Counted from the stretch's first letter, positions 1 through 6,987 are shown. The stretch: DNA of 28,928 bases from DATJHM01 sp035493895 (GCA_035493895.1 DATJHM010000278.1:1-28928), one strand, 5' to 3'. A program made the numbers and translations. Notes: generated by a model from the letters alone, not told the origin.

Positions 1-142
1 GGAGATGGTGATTCCCGGAGACAACATCGTGATGACCGTGGAGTTGATCCAGCCCGTAGCCATGGAAGTGGGCGTGAATTTCGCCATTCGTGAGGGAGGC
101 CGCACCGTTGGTGCTGGCGTCTGCACCGAGGTAATCAGCTAG
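1..142 (+). CDS. tuf: Elongation factor Tu, 3' end (partial)
   Basis: The window opens inside this gene; the last 46 codons are present, in the frame starting at base 2 and ending with TAG. EF-Tu is the GTPase that delivers aminoacyl-tRNA to the ribosomal A site. The visible part is the end of the third beta-barrel domain: the PGDN segment, MTVELIQPVAMEVG, FAIREGGRTVGAGV and TEVIS follow the family's C-terminus closely. The usual Val before the final Thr-Glu is Cys here (AGVCTEV). The position immediately upstream of rpsJ matches the common fusA-tuf-rpsJ order, so rpsL, rpsG and fusA probably lie just outside the window. Confidence 0.95.
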   Translation, partial: EMVIPGDNIVMTVELIQPVAMEVGVNFAIREGGRTVGAGVCTEVIS

Positions 143-191
143 ATCTGGCAGGGACCAGGGGTGCGCGCTAGCCACTCCTGGTCCCGCAGAT
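143..191 (+). promoter_or_regulatory. Strong hairpin between tuf and rpsJ
   Basis: A 12-bp stem with one G-U wobble pairs 151-162 (GGGACCAGGGGT) with 174-185 (ACTCCTGGTCCC) around an 11-nt loop. A lower helix pairs ATCTG (143-147) with CAGAT (187-191) across a small internal loop. No T-run follows, so it does not look like a simple terminator. The rpsJ ribosome-binding site (AGGAG) lies just downstream. It could be an S10-operon leader, an RNA-processing site or a tuf 3' stabiliser; the sequence does not decide between these. Confidence 0.6.
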
Positions 192-209
192 TGGTATCAG
201 GAGAAAAAA

Positions 210-527
210 ATGGCAACGGGAACGAAACAGCGTATCCGCATCCGGCTCAAAGCATATGATCATCGCATACTTGATCAGTCGGCAATGCAGATAGTGGATA
301 CCGCACAGCAGACAGGGGCGCGTGTCTCAGGGCCGGTACCTCTACCCACAGAGATAGATAAATATACAGTCATGCGCTCGCCGTTTATCGACAAAGATGC
401 ACGAGAGCAGTTCGAGATTCGCACGCACAAACGCCTGATTGATATCATTGATCCGACAAACAAAACAGTTGAGGCTTTGACACGTTTGAATCTGCCCGCA
501 GGCGTGGACATCGAGATCAAACTGTAA
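210..527 (+). CDS. rpsJ: 30S ribosomal protein S10
   Basis: S10 sits in the head of the 30S subunit; its free form (NusE) also joins NusB in antitermination complexes. The 105-residue protein has the usual length and family motifs: an IRIRLKAYDHR start, the SGPVPLPT segment, the TVMRSPFIDKDAREQFEIRTHKR loop region, and an end in LPAGVDIEIKL. The ATG is preceded by AGGAGAAAAAA. It is the first gene of the S10 string and lies downstream of tuf across a 67-nt gap holding a strong hairpin. Nothing is odd in the protein itself. Confidence 0.98.
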   Translation: MATGTKQRIRIRLKAYDHRILDQSAMQIVDTAQQTGARVSGPVPLPTEIDKYTVMRSPFIDKDAREQFEIRTHKRLIDIIDPTNKTVEALTRLNLPAGVDIEIKL

Positions 528-584
528 GAAACCTGAAAGTCGCAAGACAGAAGGTTTGTGCAGTGAAGAGAGGTTGAAAAGAAT

Positions 585-1412
585 ATGCTTAATGCATTAT
601 TGGGCAGGAAGGTCGGCATGACCCAGGTGTTCGGGCCTGATGGATCTGTCATACCGGTAACCGTCATAGAAGCCGGCCCCTGCACCGTGACACAGATCAA
701 AACGGTCGCTCGCGATGGCTATGAAGCGGTCCAGATTGGTTTCGAGGATACAACGACCAAGCATGCGACACGCCCAGAGTTAGGTCATCTAGGTCACAGT
801 TTGCCCTTATTGAAGGGACAGCGCAGACGTCTCCAGACGCATCAGCAAGAGCAGCGCACTGCCTCGAAGACCGAAGAAGGCAGCAGCAGCGAGGAGACGA
901 CGACCGAAGAGAGCACCACGAAGCCGGACAAGCAGGTTCGCAAACTGTTGAAAGTGCAGGCGAACCGTCAGCGTCGTCCCGGACCAGAGTTAGGACCATT
1001 CAAGGTTCTGCGGGAAGTTGGCTTACAAAACGGAGCGAACGGCGATAAAATCGAGCTGGGATCACAATTCACAGCAGATTTGTTCATCGATGGAGAGTCG
1101 GTGGATATCGTCGGAACGAGCAAAGGTAAGGGCTTCCAGGGTGGCGTAAAGCGTCATGGTTTTAGAGGTGGGCCGAAGACACATGGTCAGTCGGATCGTA
1201 CACGAGCTCCAGGTTCGATTGGCTCCGGTACAACCCCGGGTCGTGTTCTCAAGGGAACGCGAATGGCCGGACACATGGGAAATGCGCGCGTGACGGCAAT
1301 GAAATTGCAAATAATTCAATCTGATCCTGAGCGAAATCTGCTAGTGGTCAAGGGATCAGTCCCTGGTGCCAATGGAAGTTTGCTCGTGATTAAGAAGCAT
1401 GTGATGAGGTAA
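585..1412 (+). CDS. rplC: 50S ribosomal protein L3 with internal insertion
   Basis: L3 is an early-assembly 50S protein whose long loop reaches toward the peptidyl transferase centre. The N-terminal barrel start (LLGRKVGMTQVF) and the conserved GTSKGKGFQGGVKRHGF and APGSIGSGTTPGRVLKGTRM segments are intact. At 275 residues it is about 65-70 longer than typical L3. The excess is a hydrophilic Gln/Glu/Thr/Ser/Arg-rich block at roughly residues 70-136, placed inside the family's PELGHF-LREF region. The block is bordered by two PELG copies encoded by the same 11 bases (774-784 and 984-994). Removing one 210-nt period gives RPELGPFKVLREV, close to the usual L3 sequence. The rest of the gene looks fully functional. 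Confidence 0.97.
   Translation: MLNALLGRKVGMTQVFGPDGSVIPVTVIEAGPCTVTQIKTVARDGYEAVQIGFEDTTTKHATRPELGHLGHSLPLLKGQRRRLQTHQQEQRTASKTEEGSSSEETTTEESTTKPDKQVRKLLKVQANRQRRPGPELGPFKVLREVGLQNGANGDKIELGSQFTADLFIDGESVDIVGTSKGKGFQGGVKRHGFRGGPKTHGQSDRTRAPGSIGSGTTPGRVLKGTRMAGHMGNARVTAMKLQIIQSDPERNLLVVKGSVPGANGSLLVIKKHVMR
774..784. repeat. Left copy of 11-bp direct repeat bounding the rplC insertion
   Basis: CCAGAGTTAGG encodes Pro-Glu-Leu-Gly in rplC. The identical 11 bases recur at 984-994, exactly 210 nt (70 codons) downstream, bracketing the extra block of L3. It resembles a target-site or slippage duplication, though selection for the PELG motif could also have kept it. Confidence 0.75.
984..994. repeat. 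Right copy of 11-bp direct repeat bounding the rplC insertion
   Basis: This is the second CCAGAGTTAGG, in the same reading frame as the first and again encoding PELG. All codons are identical to the first copy, including TTA for leucine. It marks the downstream boundary of the L3 insertion. Confidence 0.75.
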
Positions 1413-1417
1413 CCGAA

Positions 1418-2119
1418 ATGCCCTCGACTACAGTGTATAATCAGGCCGGAGAGGCCGTAGATAAGCTCGAACTGAGCGAGCAGGTGTTCGGAGTGACCCC
1501 GAATATGGCGGTATTACACCAGGTTGTGACAGCACAGCTGGTAAATCGCCGTCAAGGAAATGCTTCAACCAAAACTCGCAGTGAAGTTTCGGGCGGTAAC
1601 AGCAAGCCCTATAAACAAAAGGGAACTGGTCGTGCTCGTCAGGGAAGCACACGTTCGCCACAGTTCCGTCACGGTGGTGTTGTGTGGGGCCCACGACCGC
1701 ATCCATATCATCATGATGTCCCGAAGAAGATGCGGCGTCTGGCGATCCGTTCGGCATTGTCCGACAAAGTTGCCAATGAGAACCTGATTGTCGTGAACGA
1801 CCTATCGTTGGAGAAGCCGCGTACAAAAGATATGCTGGAGATTCTGGCGAAATTGCCATCGAACGCAGGGAAACGGGTGCTTATGATGTTGCCACAGCGC
1901 GATGAGAACATCGTATTGTCGGCACGTAACATCCCGAGCGCCAAAGTGCAGCATGTCGCCTCCATCAACGTCGTGGAATTGTTGAAGCACGAATATCTCG
2001 TGATGCCGCTAAGCACCGTCCGCTGGATAGAAATGGTGTTCGGCGAGGGACTGAGTGCTGAAGAGGCAAGCCAGAAGCTTGCAGACGGGTCTACTAGCGA
2101 GACCAATAGCGAAGCTTAG
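1418..2119 (+). CDS. rplD: 50S ribosomal protein L4
   Basis: L4 lines the peptide exit tunnel with its extended loop and in many bacteria represses the S10 operon. The 233-residue protein has the family's ATKTRSEVSGGNSKPYKQKGTG-type tunnel loop (here beginning NASTKTRSEV, about residues 50-75) followed by ARQGSTRSPQFRHGGVVWGP. It ends with a short acidic Ser/Thr/Glu tail. It starts 5 nt after rplC, so the two are probably co-translated. Whether it autoregulates this operon is not known; the tuf-rpsJ hairpin is the only obvious candidate target upstream. Confidence 0.97.
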   Translation: MPSTTVYNQAGEAVDKLELSEQVFGVTPNMAVLHQVVTAQLVNRRQGNASTKTRSEVSGGNSKPYKQKGTGRARQGSTRSPQFRHGGVVWGPRPHPYHHDVPKKMRRLAIRSALSDKVANENLIVVNDLSLEKPRTKDMLEILAKLPSNAGKRVLMMLPQRDENIVLSARNIPSAKVQHVASINVVELLKHEYLVMPLSTVRWIEMVFGEGLSAEEASQKLADGSTSETNSEA

Positions 2120-2136
2120 GCGAGGAGGAGAAAGCT

Positions 2137-2436
2137 GTGGAGATCACAGAAATACTGCGCCATGGTATCATCACTGAGAAGTCGGTCCGACTGAGTGAGA
2201 AGCACAATCAGTATACCTTCAAAGTGGCGTTAAATGCCAATAAGATTGATGTACGCCGTGCGGTCGAAACTATCTTCAATGTCAAGGTTGTCTCGGTCAA
2301 CATCATTCGCCTGCCAGGCAAGGCGAAGATGATACGGCAGCGAGGCGCTGCTCCTCGACCAGTGGAGCCCCGCGAGTGGAAAAAGGCGATTGTTACCTTG
2401 AAAGAGGGTCAGACGATCGACGCATTGAAGGCGTAA
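2137..2436 (+). CDS. rplW: 50S ribosomal protein L23
   Basis: L23 sits at the tunnel exit and is the main docking site for trigger factor and SRP. The 99-residue product has the typical opening (ILRHGIITEKSVRLSEKHNQ), the IDVRRAVETIFNVKVVSVN core and the KAIVTLKEGQTID end. The start is GTG at 2137, set by the good ribosome-binding site GGAGGAG 7 nt upstream; no in-frame ATG fits the family's N-terminus. It lies between rplD and rplB with gaps of 17 and 10 nt. Confidence 0.97.
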   Translation: MEITEILRHGIITEKSVRLSEKHNQYTFKVALNANKIDVRRAVETIFNVKVVSVNIIRLPGKAKMIRQRGAAPRPVEPREWKKAIVTLKEGQTIDALKA

Positions 2437-2446
2437 GGGATTAGAG

Positions 2447-3283
2447 ATGCCAATAAGACAGTATCGACCAACGTCACCTGGGCGTCGCGGCATGTCAGTT
2501 TCGACATTTGAGGAGATCACCAAGACAAGGCCGGAGAAATCTCTGACCGTTCGCTTGAAGAAGCATGCAGGACGTAACAACCAGGGTAAGATTACAACGC
2601 GCCATCGTGGCGGCGGAGCCAAGCGAGCCTATCGCTTGATCGACTTTAAGCGCAACAAGCTGGGCGTACCAGCGAAAGTTGCCGCTATCGAATATGATCC
2701 GAATCGTTCGGCCCGTATCGCGCTGCTGCATTATCTGGATGGAGAGAAGCGTTATATACTGGCTCCCCTCGGCCTCAAGGTTGGGGATCGTGTGGAGGCA
2801 GGTCCTGAGGCGGATATCCGCACAGGAAATGCATTGCCATTGAAGAACATACCGACTGGTACGACCATTCACAATATTGAGATGCAGCGTGGGCGTGGCG
2901 GACAGATGGTCCGTGGCGCAGGTGTGGGTGCGCAGTTGATGGCGAAAGAAGGAGACTATGCGCTCATTCGCCTGCCATCAGGTGAGCAGCGTAACGTGCA
3001 TATCCTGTGTATGGCCACCATTGGGCAGGTCGGCAATGTTGATCATGAGAACCGTAGTTTGGGAAAGGCCGGACGATCACGTCATCTGGGCCGCCGTCCA
3101 ACGGTTCGTGGCTCGGTTATGAACCCGCGCGACCATCCACATGGTGGTGGTGAGGGACGAGCTCCAATTGGTGGTCAGCCGCAGACGAAGTGGGGCAAAC
3201 CAGCGTTGGGCTTCAAGACGCGCCGCAATAAGAGAACGGATCGCTTTATTGTTCGCCGTCGTAATGCGGGCCGTGGGAGGTAG
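2447..3283 (+). CDS. rplB: 50S ribosomal protein L2
   Basis: L2 is a core 50S protein needed for subunit association and peptidyl-transferase activity. The 278-residue length is normal. Landmarks are the N-terminal MPIRQYRPTSPGRR, the NNQGKITTRHRGGGAKR RNA-binding segment, VHNIEMQRGRGG-like residues (here TIHNIEMQRGRGGQ) and the C-terminal VMNPRDHPHGGGEGR loop, which carries the functionally important histidine. It is followed 7 nt later by rpsS. Confidence 0.98.
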   Translation: MPIRQYRPTSPGRRGMSVSTFEEITKTRPEKSLTVRLKKHAGRNNQGKITTRHRGGGAKRAYRLIDFKRNKLGVPAKVAAIEYDPNRSARIALLHYLDGEKRYILAPLGLKVGDRVEAGPEADIRTGNALPLKNIPTGTTIHNIEMQRGRGGQMVRGAGVGAQLMAKEGDYALIRLPSGEQRNVHILCMATIGQVGNVDHENRSLGKAGRSRHLGRRPTVRGSVMNPRDHPHGGGEGRAPIGGQPQTKWGKPALGFKTRRNKRTDRFIVRRRNAGRGR

Positions 3284-3290
3284 ATAAGAC

Positions 3291-3578
3291 ATGTCGCGCT
3301 CAAGAAAAAAAGGGCCATATATACATGAGTCGCTCAGAAAGAAAGTCCTGGGCATGAGGCGCAGTGGAGACCGCCGTCTGATCAAGACCTGGTCTCGCGC
3401 CTCAATGATCTTCCCTGAAATGGTTGGTATGACCATTGGTGTACATAACGGGAAGACGCACGTCCCTATCTTTATCACTGAGAACATGGTGGGCCATAAA
3501 TTAGGGGAGTTCGCACCTACACGACACTATCGAGGTCATGCGGGTGGCAAGAACGAGAAGACCACTTCAGTACGATAA
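3291..3578 (+). CDS. rpsS: 30S ribosomal protein S19
   Basis: S19 is a head protein that forms a complex with S13 near the A-site tRNA and contacts the 50S subunit. The 95-residue product is typical: MSRSRKKGPYIHESL at the start, the IKTWSRASMIFPEMVG core, GKTHVPIFITENMVGHKLGEFAPTR, and a short basic tail. A 99-nt gap separates it from rplV, one of the larger gaps inside this otherwise compact string. Confidence 0.98.
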   Translation: MSRSRKKGPYIHESLRKKVLGMRRSGDRRLIKTWSRASMIFPEMVGMTIGVHNGKTHVPIFITENMVGHKLGEFAPTRHYRGHAGGKNEKTTSVR

Positions 3579-3621
3579 GTGGACATGTGGATGGGCGGTG
3601 CTCTCTGGTATCGCCCTTCAC

Positions 3622-3650
3622 ATCGACTTAGCATTTGCAAGCGTGCAAAC
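3622..3650 (+). promoter_or_regulatory. GNRA-capped hairpin before rplV
   Basis: AAGCGT (3629-3634) and ACGCTT (3639-3644) form a perfect 6-bp stem closed by a GCAA tetraloop. An outer CATT/AATG helix (3622-3625 with 3647-3650) continues it across a small internal loop. It lies in the rpsS-rplV gap. Its role is unknown; a protein-binding leader or a processing site are both possible. Confidence 0.4.
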
Positions 3651-3677
3651 GCTTCGAATGAGTAGATAGAGGTAGAG

Positions 3678-4028
3678 ATGCAAGTCAGGGCGATAGCAAA
3701 AGATATCGGCATTCCGCCGCGCAAAATGCGTCTGGTAACCAACGCGGTGAAAGGGCTTCGGGTAAATGAGGCTCTGGCTATTCTTCAGTTCCTGCCGAAT
3801 GCAGGTGCGACGCCGGTCAGCAAGGTCGTGGCATCAGCGGCAGCGAACGCGGAGAATAACTACAACCTCAATCCCGATGACTTATATATTCTCAATATTG
3901 TGGCGGATGACTCGTTCCGAATCAAACGTGTAAAGCCACGTTCACATGGTCGTGCAGCGCGTATTTTGCGCCGTTTCTGTCATGTGACGGTGGTTGTATC
4001 GGATGATCCGACCGACGCGGGCCGCTAG
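3678..4028 (+). CDS. rplV: 50S ribosomal protein L22
   Basis: L22 lines the exit tunnel with a long beta hairpin and is a known macrolide-response site. The 116-residue protein shows the IPPRKMRLVTNAVKG start, the ALAILQFLPNAGATPVSKVVASAAANAENN core and the RIKRVKPRSHGRAARILRR hairpin that reaches into the tunnel. Its TAG stop is followed directly by a second in-frame TAG (4029-4031). A weak GAGGTAGAG site precedes the ATG. Confidence 0.97.
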   Translation: MQVRAIAKDIGIPPRKMRLVTNAVKGLRVNEALAILQFLPNAGATPVSKVVASAAANAENNYNLNPDDLYILNIVADDSFRIKRVKPRSHGRAARILRRFCHVTVVVSDDPTDAGR

Positions 4029-4036
4029 TAGAACGT

Positions 4037-4053
4037 TTCCTGACGTTCAGGAA
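4037..4053 (+). promoter_or_regulatory. Small perfect hairpin between rplV and rpsC
   Basis: TTCCTGA (4037-4043) and TCAGGAA (4047-4053) pair perfectly over a 3-nt CGT loop. A run of five T's lies about 13 nt further on, after AGCGCG, which is too distant for a classic intrinsic terminator. It may influence translation of rpsC or mRNA processing. Confidence 0.35.
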
Positions 4054-4095
4054 TGACGTAAGCGCGTTTTTGGACGGTTAAGAAGGAGGACACTT

Positions 4096-5199
4096 TTGGG
4101 ACACAAAGTGCATCCCACAGGGTTCAGGCTCGGCGTCGTTAAGGGCTGGCAGTCTAGCTGGTATGCCGAGCGTGATTATAAAGATATCCTGGCTGAGGAT
4201 TTCAAGATTCGTAACCTCATTAACAAAGAGCTGGCGAATGCGGCCGTTTCGGGCATTGGCATCGAGCGCACCGCTGCTAACCAGATTTTTGTGGTTATTC
4301 ATACAGCCAAACCTGGTATTGTCATTGGCAAGAGCGGCGAGAAAGTCGATAAGCTGAGAGCCATGCTTGAGGGGAAGACCAAGAAGCGTGTGCGTCTGGA
4401 GATCAGAGAGATCCGCCAGCCTGAGCTCGATGCATATCTGGTGGGTCGCAGCATTGCGGAGCAGCTGGAGAAGCGCGTCTCGTTCCGTCGAGCGATGAAG
4501 CAGGCTGTGCAGAAAACCATGCGTGCGAATGCCAAGGGTATTAAAGTGATCGTTGGTGGGCGTCTGGGTGGTGCGGAAATTGCTCGCTCTGAAAAAGAGG
4601 TCGAGGGCAAGGTACCGTTGCAGACATTGCGCGCCGACATTGATTACGGTCTGGCAGAGGCACATACGACCTTTGGTGTGATCGGCATCAAAGTGTGGAT
4701 CTATAAGGGCGATGTGCTCCCAACAAAGCGCCGCGAGCCAGGCGAAGCACCAGAAGCCATTGTGCAGCAGCCAGCATTTGCTCCTCGTGAGGATCGCCGT
4801 GGTGGTCGTCGCGATGGTGGAGATCGTCAGCAGCGCGGTGGAGACCGAGGACCACGCCCACAGGGTGGAGATCGAGGACCGCGCCCACAGGGTGGAGATC
4901 GAGGGCCACGTCCACAGGGTGGAGATCGAGGGCCACGCCCACAGGGAGATCGTCCACCACGTCCACAGGGAGACCGGGGACCACGTCCACAGGGGGATCG
5001 TCCGCCGCGTCCGCAGGGGGATCGTCCACCACGTCCACAGGGAGATCGACCGCCGCGTCCACAGGGGGATCGTCCACCTCGTGCTGAGCAGGCACCAACA
5101 AATCCAGCCACATCAGCTCAGGGGGGAACAGTGCAGCCAGCTCAACAGTCGGCTCCAGCACCGCAACAGACCGATGCTGGCAACACGCAGAGCGAGTAG
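4096..5199 (+). CDS. rpsC: 30S ribosomal protein S3 with long repeat tail
   Basis: S3 helps form the mRNA entrance channel and contributes to ribosomal helicase activity. Residues 1-209 are canonical: GHKVHPTGFRLGVVKGW, the KH-domain loop IVIGKSGEKVDKLR, and the C-terminal domain ending IKVWIYKGDVLP. Residues about 211-367 are an added tail, where most S3 proteins stop near 210-230. The tail holds four 9-residue GGDRGPRPQ units, then five 8-residue units (GDRPPRPQ, with one GDRGPRPQ), a partial unit, and a Gln/Ala/Pro/Thr-rich end. The start is TTG at 4096, 6 nt after GGAGGA; the next residues (GHKVHP) match the family. The tail is Arg-rich, Gly/Pro-rich and probably disordered. Confidence 0.97.
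   Translation: MGHKVHPTGFRLGVVKGWQSSWYAERDYKDILAEDFKIRNLINKELANAAVSGIGIERTAANQIFVVIHTAKPGIVIGKSGEKVDKLRAMLEGKTKKRVRLEIREIRQPELDAYLVGRSIAEQLEKRVSFRRAMKQAVQKTMRANAKGIKVIVGGRLGGAEIARSEKEVEGKVPLQTLRADIDYGLAEAHTTFGVIGIKVWIYKGDVLPTKRREPGEAPEAIVQQPAFAPREDRRGGRRDGGDRQQRGGDRGPRPQGGDRGPRPQGGDRGPRPQGGDRGPRPQGDRPPRPQGDRGPRPQGDRPPRPQGDRPPRPQGDRPPRPQGDRPPRAEQAPTNPATSAQGGTVQPAQQSAPAPQQTDAGNTQSE
4837..5082 (+). repeat. In-frame minisatellite encoding the S3 tail
   Basis: Four 27-nt units (4837-4944) of the form GGTGGAGATCGAGG followed by a CCACG-type half and CCACAG differ from each other by only one to three bases. Five 24-nt units (4945-5064) and a partial unit (5065-5082) follow. Every period is a multiple of three, so gain or loss of units keeps the frame. 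Near-identity at DNA level points to recent expansion by slippage or unequal recombination. Confidence 0.9.
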
Positions 5200-5214
5200 A
5201 GGAGAATCTAAGCC

Positions 5215-5646
5215 ATGTTACTGGCACCGTCACGAACAAAGTATCGCAGACAGCATCGCGGTCGCATGAGGGGAGAGGCCCATCGTGGCAATACACTCTC
5301 GTTCGGCGAATTTGGTCTGCAAGGATTAGAAGCCTGCTGGTTGGAGGCCCGTCAGATCGAGGCAGCACGTATTGCGCTCACCCGTTTCATGAAGCGTGGT
5401 GGTAAAGTGTGGATTCGTGTGTTTCCTGACAAACCCGTCAGCGCCAAGCCAGCTGAGACTCGTATGGGTAGTGGTAAAGGTGCCGTCGACCACTGGGTCG
5501 CGGTCATCAAACCAGGAAGAATCATCTTCGAGATTGGCGGCGTGAGCGAAGAAGTGGCCAAAGAGGCGGTACGTCTGGCCATTCACAAGTTGCCGATTAA
5601 GTGTCGATTTATCACGAGGGGGGAGGCAGAGAGTGTCGAAGCTTAG
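5215..5646 (+). CDS. rplP: 50S ribosomal protein L16
   Basis: L16 organises the A-site region of the 50S subunit. The 143-residue product is typical: MLLAPSRTKYRRQHRGRMRG, the GNTLSFGEFGLQ motif, KVWIRVFPDKPVSAKPAETRMGSGKG and a C-terminal LPIKCRFITR segment. The start ATG follows GAGGAGAATCTAAGCC. Its last 14 bases overlap the GTG start of rpmC, so translation of the two is probably coupled. Confidence 0.97.
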   Translation: MLLAPSRTKYRRQHRGRMRGEAHRGNTLSFGEFGLQGLEACWLEARQIEAARIALTRFMKRGGKVWIRVFPDKPVSAKPAETRMGSGKGAVDHWVAVIKPGRIIFEIGGVSEEVAKEAVRLAIHKLPIKCRFITRGEAESVEA

Positions 5647-5845
5647 CGATCACCGTAAAGAGTTTAAAGAACTCTCTGAGTCCGAGGCTCAGAAACGGCT
5701 CAAAGAGCTGCGTCTGAAGCTGTTCAACCTCCGCTTACAGCAACAGCGCGGTGAAGTAAAAAATGGCCGAGTATTTGCGGAAACCCGCAAAGACATCGCT
5801 CGTTTGTTGCACCGCTTAACGATTCTGGAGAATGAGCAAGAATGA
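5633..5845 (+). CDS. rpmC: 50S ribosomal protein L29
   Basis: L29 is a small two-helix protein near the tunnel exit that helps dock nascent-chain factors. The 70-residue product has the usual helical pattern, including LFNLRLQQQRGEVKNGRVFAETRKDIARL in pieces. The start is GTG at 5633 inside the end of rplP, preceded by GGGGGAGG. This gives MSKLSDHRKEFKELSE, with a slightly longer N-terminus than many homologues. Its TGA overlaps the ATG of rpsQ (ATGA). Confidence 0.95.
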   Translation: MSKLSDHRKEFKELSESEAQKRLKELRLKLFNLRLQQQRGEVKNGRVFAETRKDIARLLHRLTILENEQE

Positions 5846-6198
5846 CACAGCAACCAGGCGTAGTCACGACGTCAGAGCAGAGTGGAGCGGGAAAAAGTCG
5901 CCGTATCCAGAAGGTCGGGCGTGTCGTGAGCAACAAAATGGATAAAACGATCGTAGTTGTCGTAGAATCCTTGAAAAAACATCGTATCTATAAACGAACG
6001 TACAAGCAGACGAAGCGTTTTCATGCGCACGACGAAGAGAACACCTGTCAAGTAGGAGATCTTGTTCGCATCGAGGAGAGCCGCCCGCTCAGCAAGACCA
6101 AGCGTTGGAGTCTGGTCGAGATTGTGAAGCGCGGCAGCGGAATTACCCCCGTGAACGAGGTTCTCTCCCAGGCTGATCCCAGAAGTGAAGCAGAATAG
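5842..6198 (+). CDS. rpsQ: 30S ribosomal protein S17
   Basis: S17 is an OB-fold protein that binds 16S rRNA early in 30S assembly. The core is clear: RVVSNKMDKTIVVVVESLKKH, YKRTYKQTKRFHAHDEEN, VGDLVRIEESRPLSKTKRW. At 118 residues it is somewhat long; about 20 extra residues precede the core and about 20 follow it, where typical S17 has 80-90. The ATG overlaps the rpmC stop by 4 nt, which supports this start and implies coupled translation. Confidence 0.97.
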   Translation: MTQQPGVVTTSEQSGAGKSRRIQKVGRVVSNKMDKTIVVVVESLKKHRIYKRTYKQTKRFHAHDEENTCQVGDLVRIEESRPLSKTKRWSLVEIVKRGSGITPVNEVLSQADPRSEAE

Positions 6199-6213
6199 GG
6201 AGAAAATGTTCAA

Positions 6214-6585
6214 ATGATTCAGCCACAAACACGCCTAAAAGTAGCTGACAATACTGGCGCAAAAGAGATCATGTGTATCCGCGTCATGAGTGGAGGTTCA
6301 GCCAAACGGTATGCTCAGATAGGGGACATCATCAAGGCCTCTGTCAAGCAGGCTGCGCCCAATGGGCAGGTAAAGAAGGGCGAAGTCGTCAACGCCGTGG
6401 TGGTACGTGTGGCGAAAGAATACGTCCGTCGTGATGGGTCGCATATTCGTTTTGACGAGAATGCAGCCGTCATCATTGCCGCTGGTAACAACCCACGTGG
6501 CACGCGTATCTTCGGACCCGTGGCCCGCGAACTCCGTGAGCGTAATTTCATGAAGATCATTTCGCTTGCGCCTGAAGTGCTCTAA
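6214..6585 (+). CDS. rplN: 50S ribosomal protein L14
   Basis: L14 contacts 16S rRNA in an intersubunit bridge and is the binding site of the silencing factor RsfS. The 123-residue product is fully canonical: MIQPQTRLKVADNTGAKEIMCIRV, VKKGEVVNAVVVR, DGSHIRFDENAAVII and RGTRIFGPVARELRERNFMKI in pieces. Spacings are 15 nt from rpsQ and 12 nt to rplX. Confidence 0.98.
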   Translation: MIQPQTRLKVADNTGAKEIMCIRVMSGGSAKRYAQIGDIIKASVKQAAPNGQVKKGEVVNAVVVRVAKEYVRRDGSHIRFDENAAVIIAAGNNPRGTRIFGPVARELRERNFMKIISLAPEVL

Positions 6586-6597
6586 TCGAGGAAAAAG

Positions 6598-6984
6598 ATG
6601 GCAGTAAAACAAAAAGAGAAGAAACCTCTGCATCTTGCCAAGATGAATATAAAGAAGGGGGACGAAGTCCTCATCATCAGTGGTAAGGATAAGGGGAAGG
6701 AAGGGACGGTTTCTCGGGCGCTTCCACAGGAGAGCAAGGTGATCGTAGAAGGCCTGAACACCGTCAAAAAGCATGTGAAGCCACAGGGACAGACGCGTCA
6801 GGGTGGTATTATTGACAAAGCCATGCCATTGCATGTTTCGAATGTCATGCTCAAATGCCCTGAGTGTCACGAGCCGACGCGGGTTGGACGTGATCGTCGC
6901 CCGATCGGTGACGATAAGAAGGTCCGTTCCGTACGCATTTGTAAGAAGTGCGAAAAAGTGATCCAGGACCGGAGGAGCAGTTAA
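6598..6984 (+). CDS. rplX: 50S ribosomal protein L24, CxxC form
   Basis: L24 is an assembly-initiator protein located near the exit tunnel. A KOW motif (KKGDEVLIISGKDKGKEGTV) lies at about residues 19-38, followed by VEGLNTVKKHVKP. The C-terminal part carries two Cys pairs (CPECHEPTRVG and ICKKCEKVI) that could bind a metal, a feature of some L24 proteins. At 128 residues it is longer than the usual 100-110, mainly through a short Lys-rich N-terminal stretch and the loop between the Cys pairs. It ends 3 nt before rplE. Confidence 0.96.
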   Translation: MAVKQKEKKPLHLAKMNIKKGDEVLIISGKDKGKEGTVSRALPQESKVIVEGLNTVKKHVKPQGQTRQGGIIDKAMPLHVSNVMLKCPECHEPTRVGRDRRPIGDDKKVRSVRICKKCEKVIQDRRSS

Positions 6985-6987
6985 ATT

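Noticed and set aside
4712..5368. Long alternative-frame proteins on both strands over the S3 tail
   Set aside because: The minisatellite has no stops in several frames, so long frames are expected. S3 explains the region, and the other frames are His/Arg/Val-rich low complexity.
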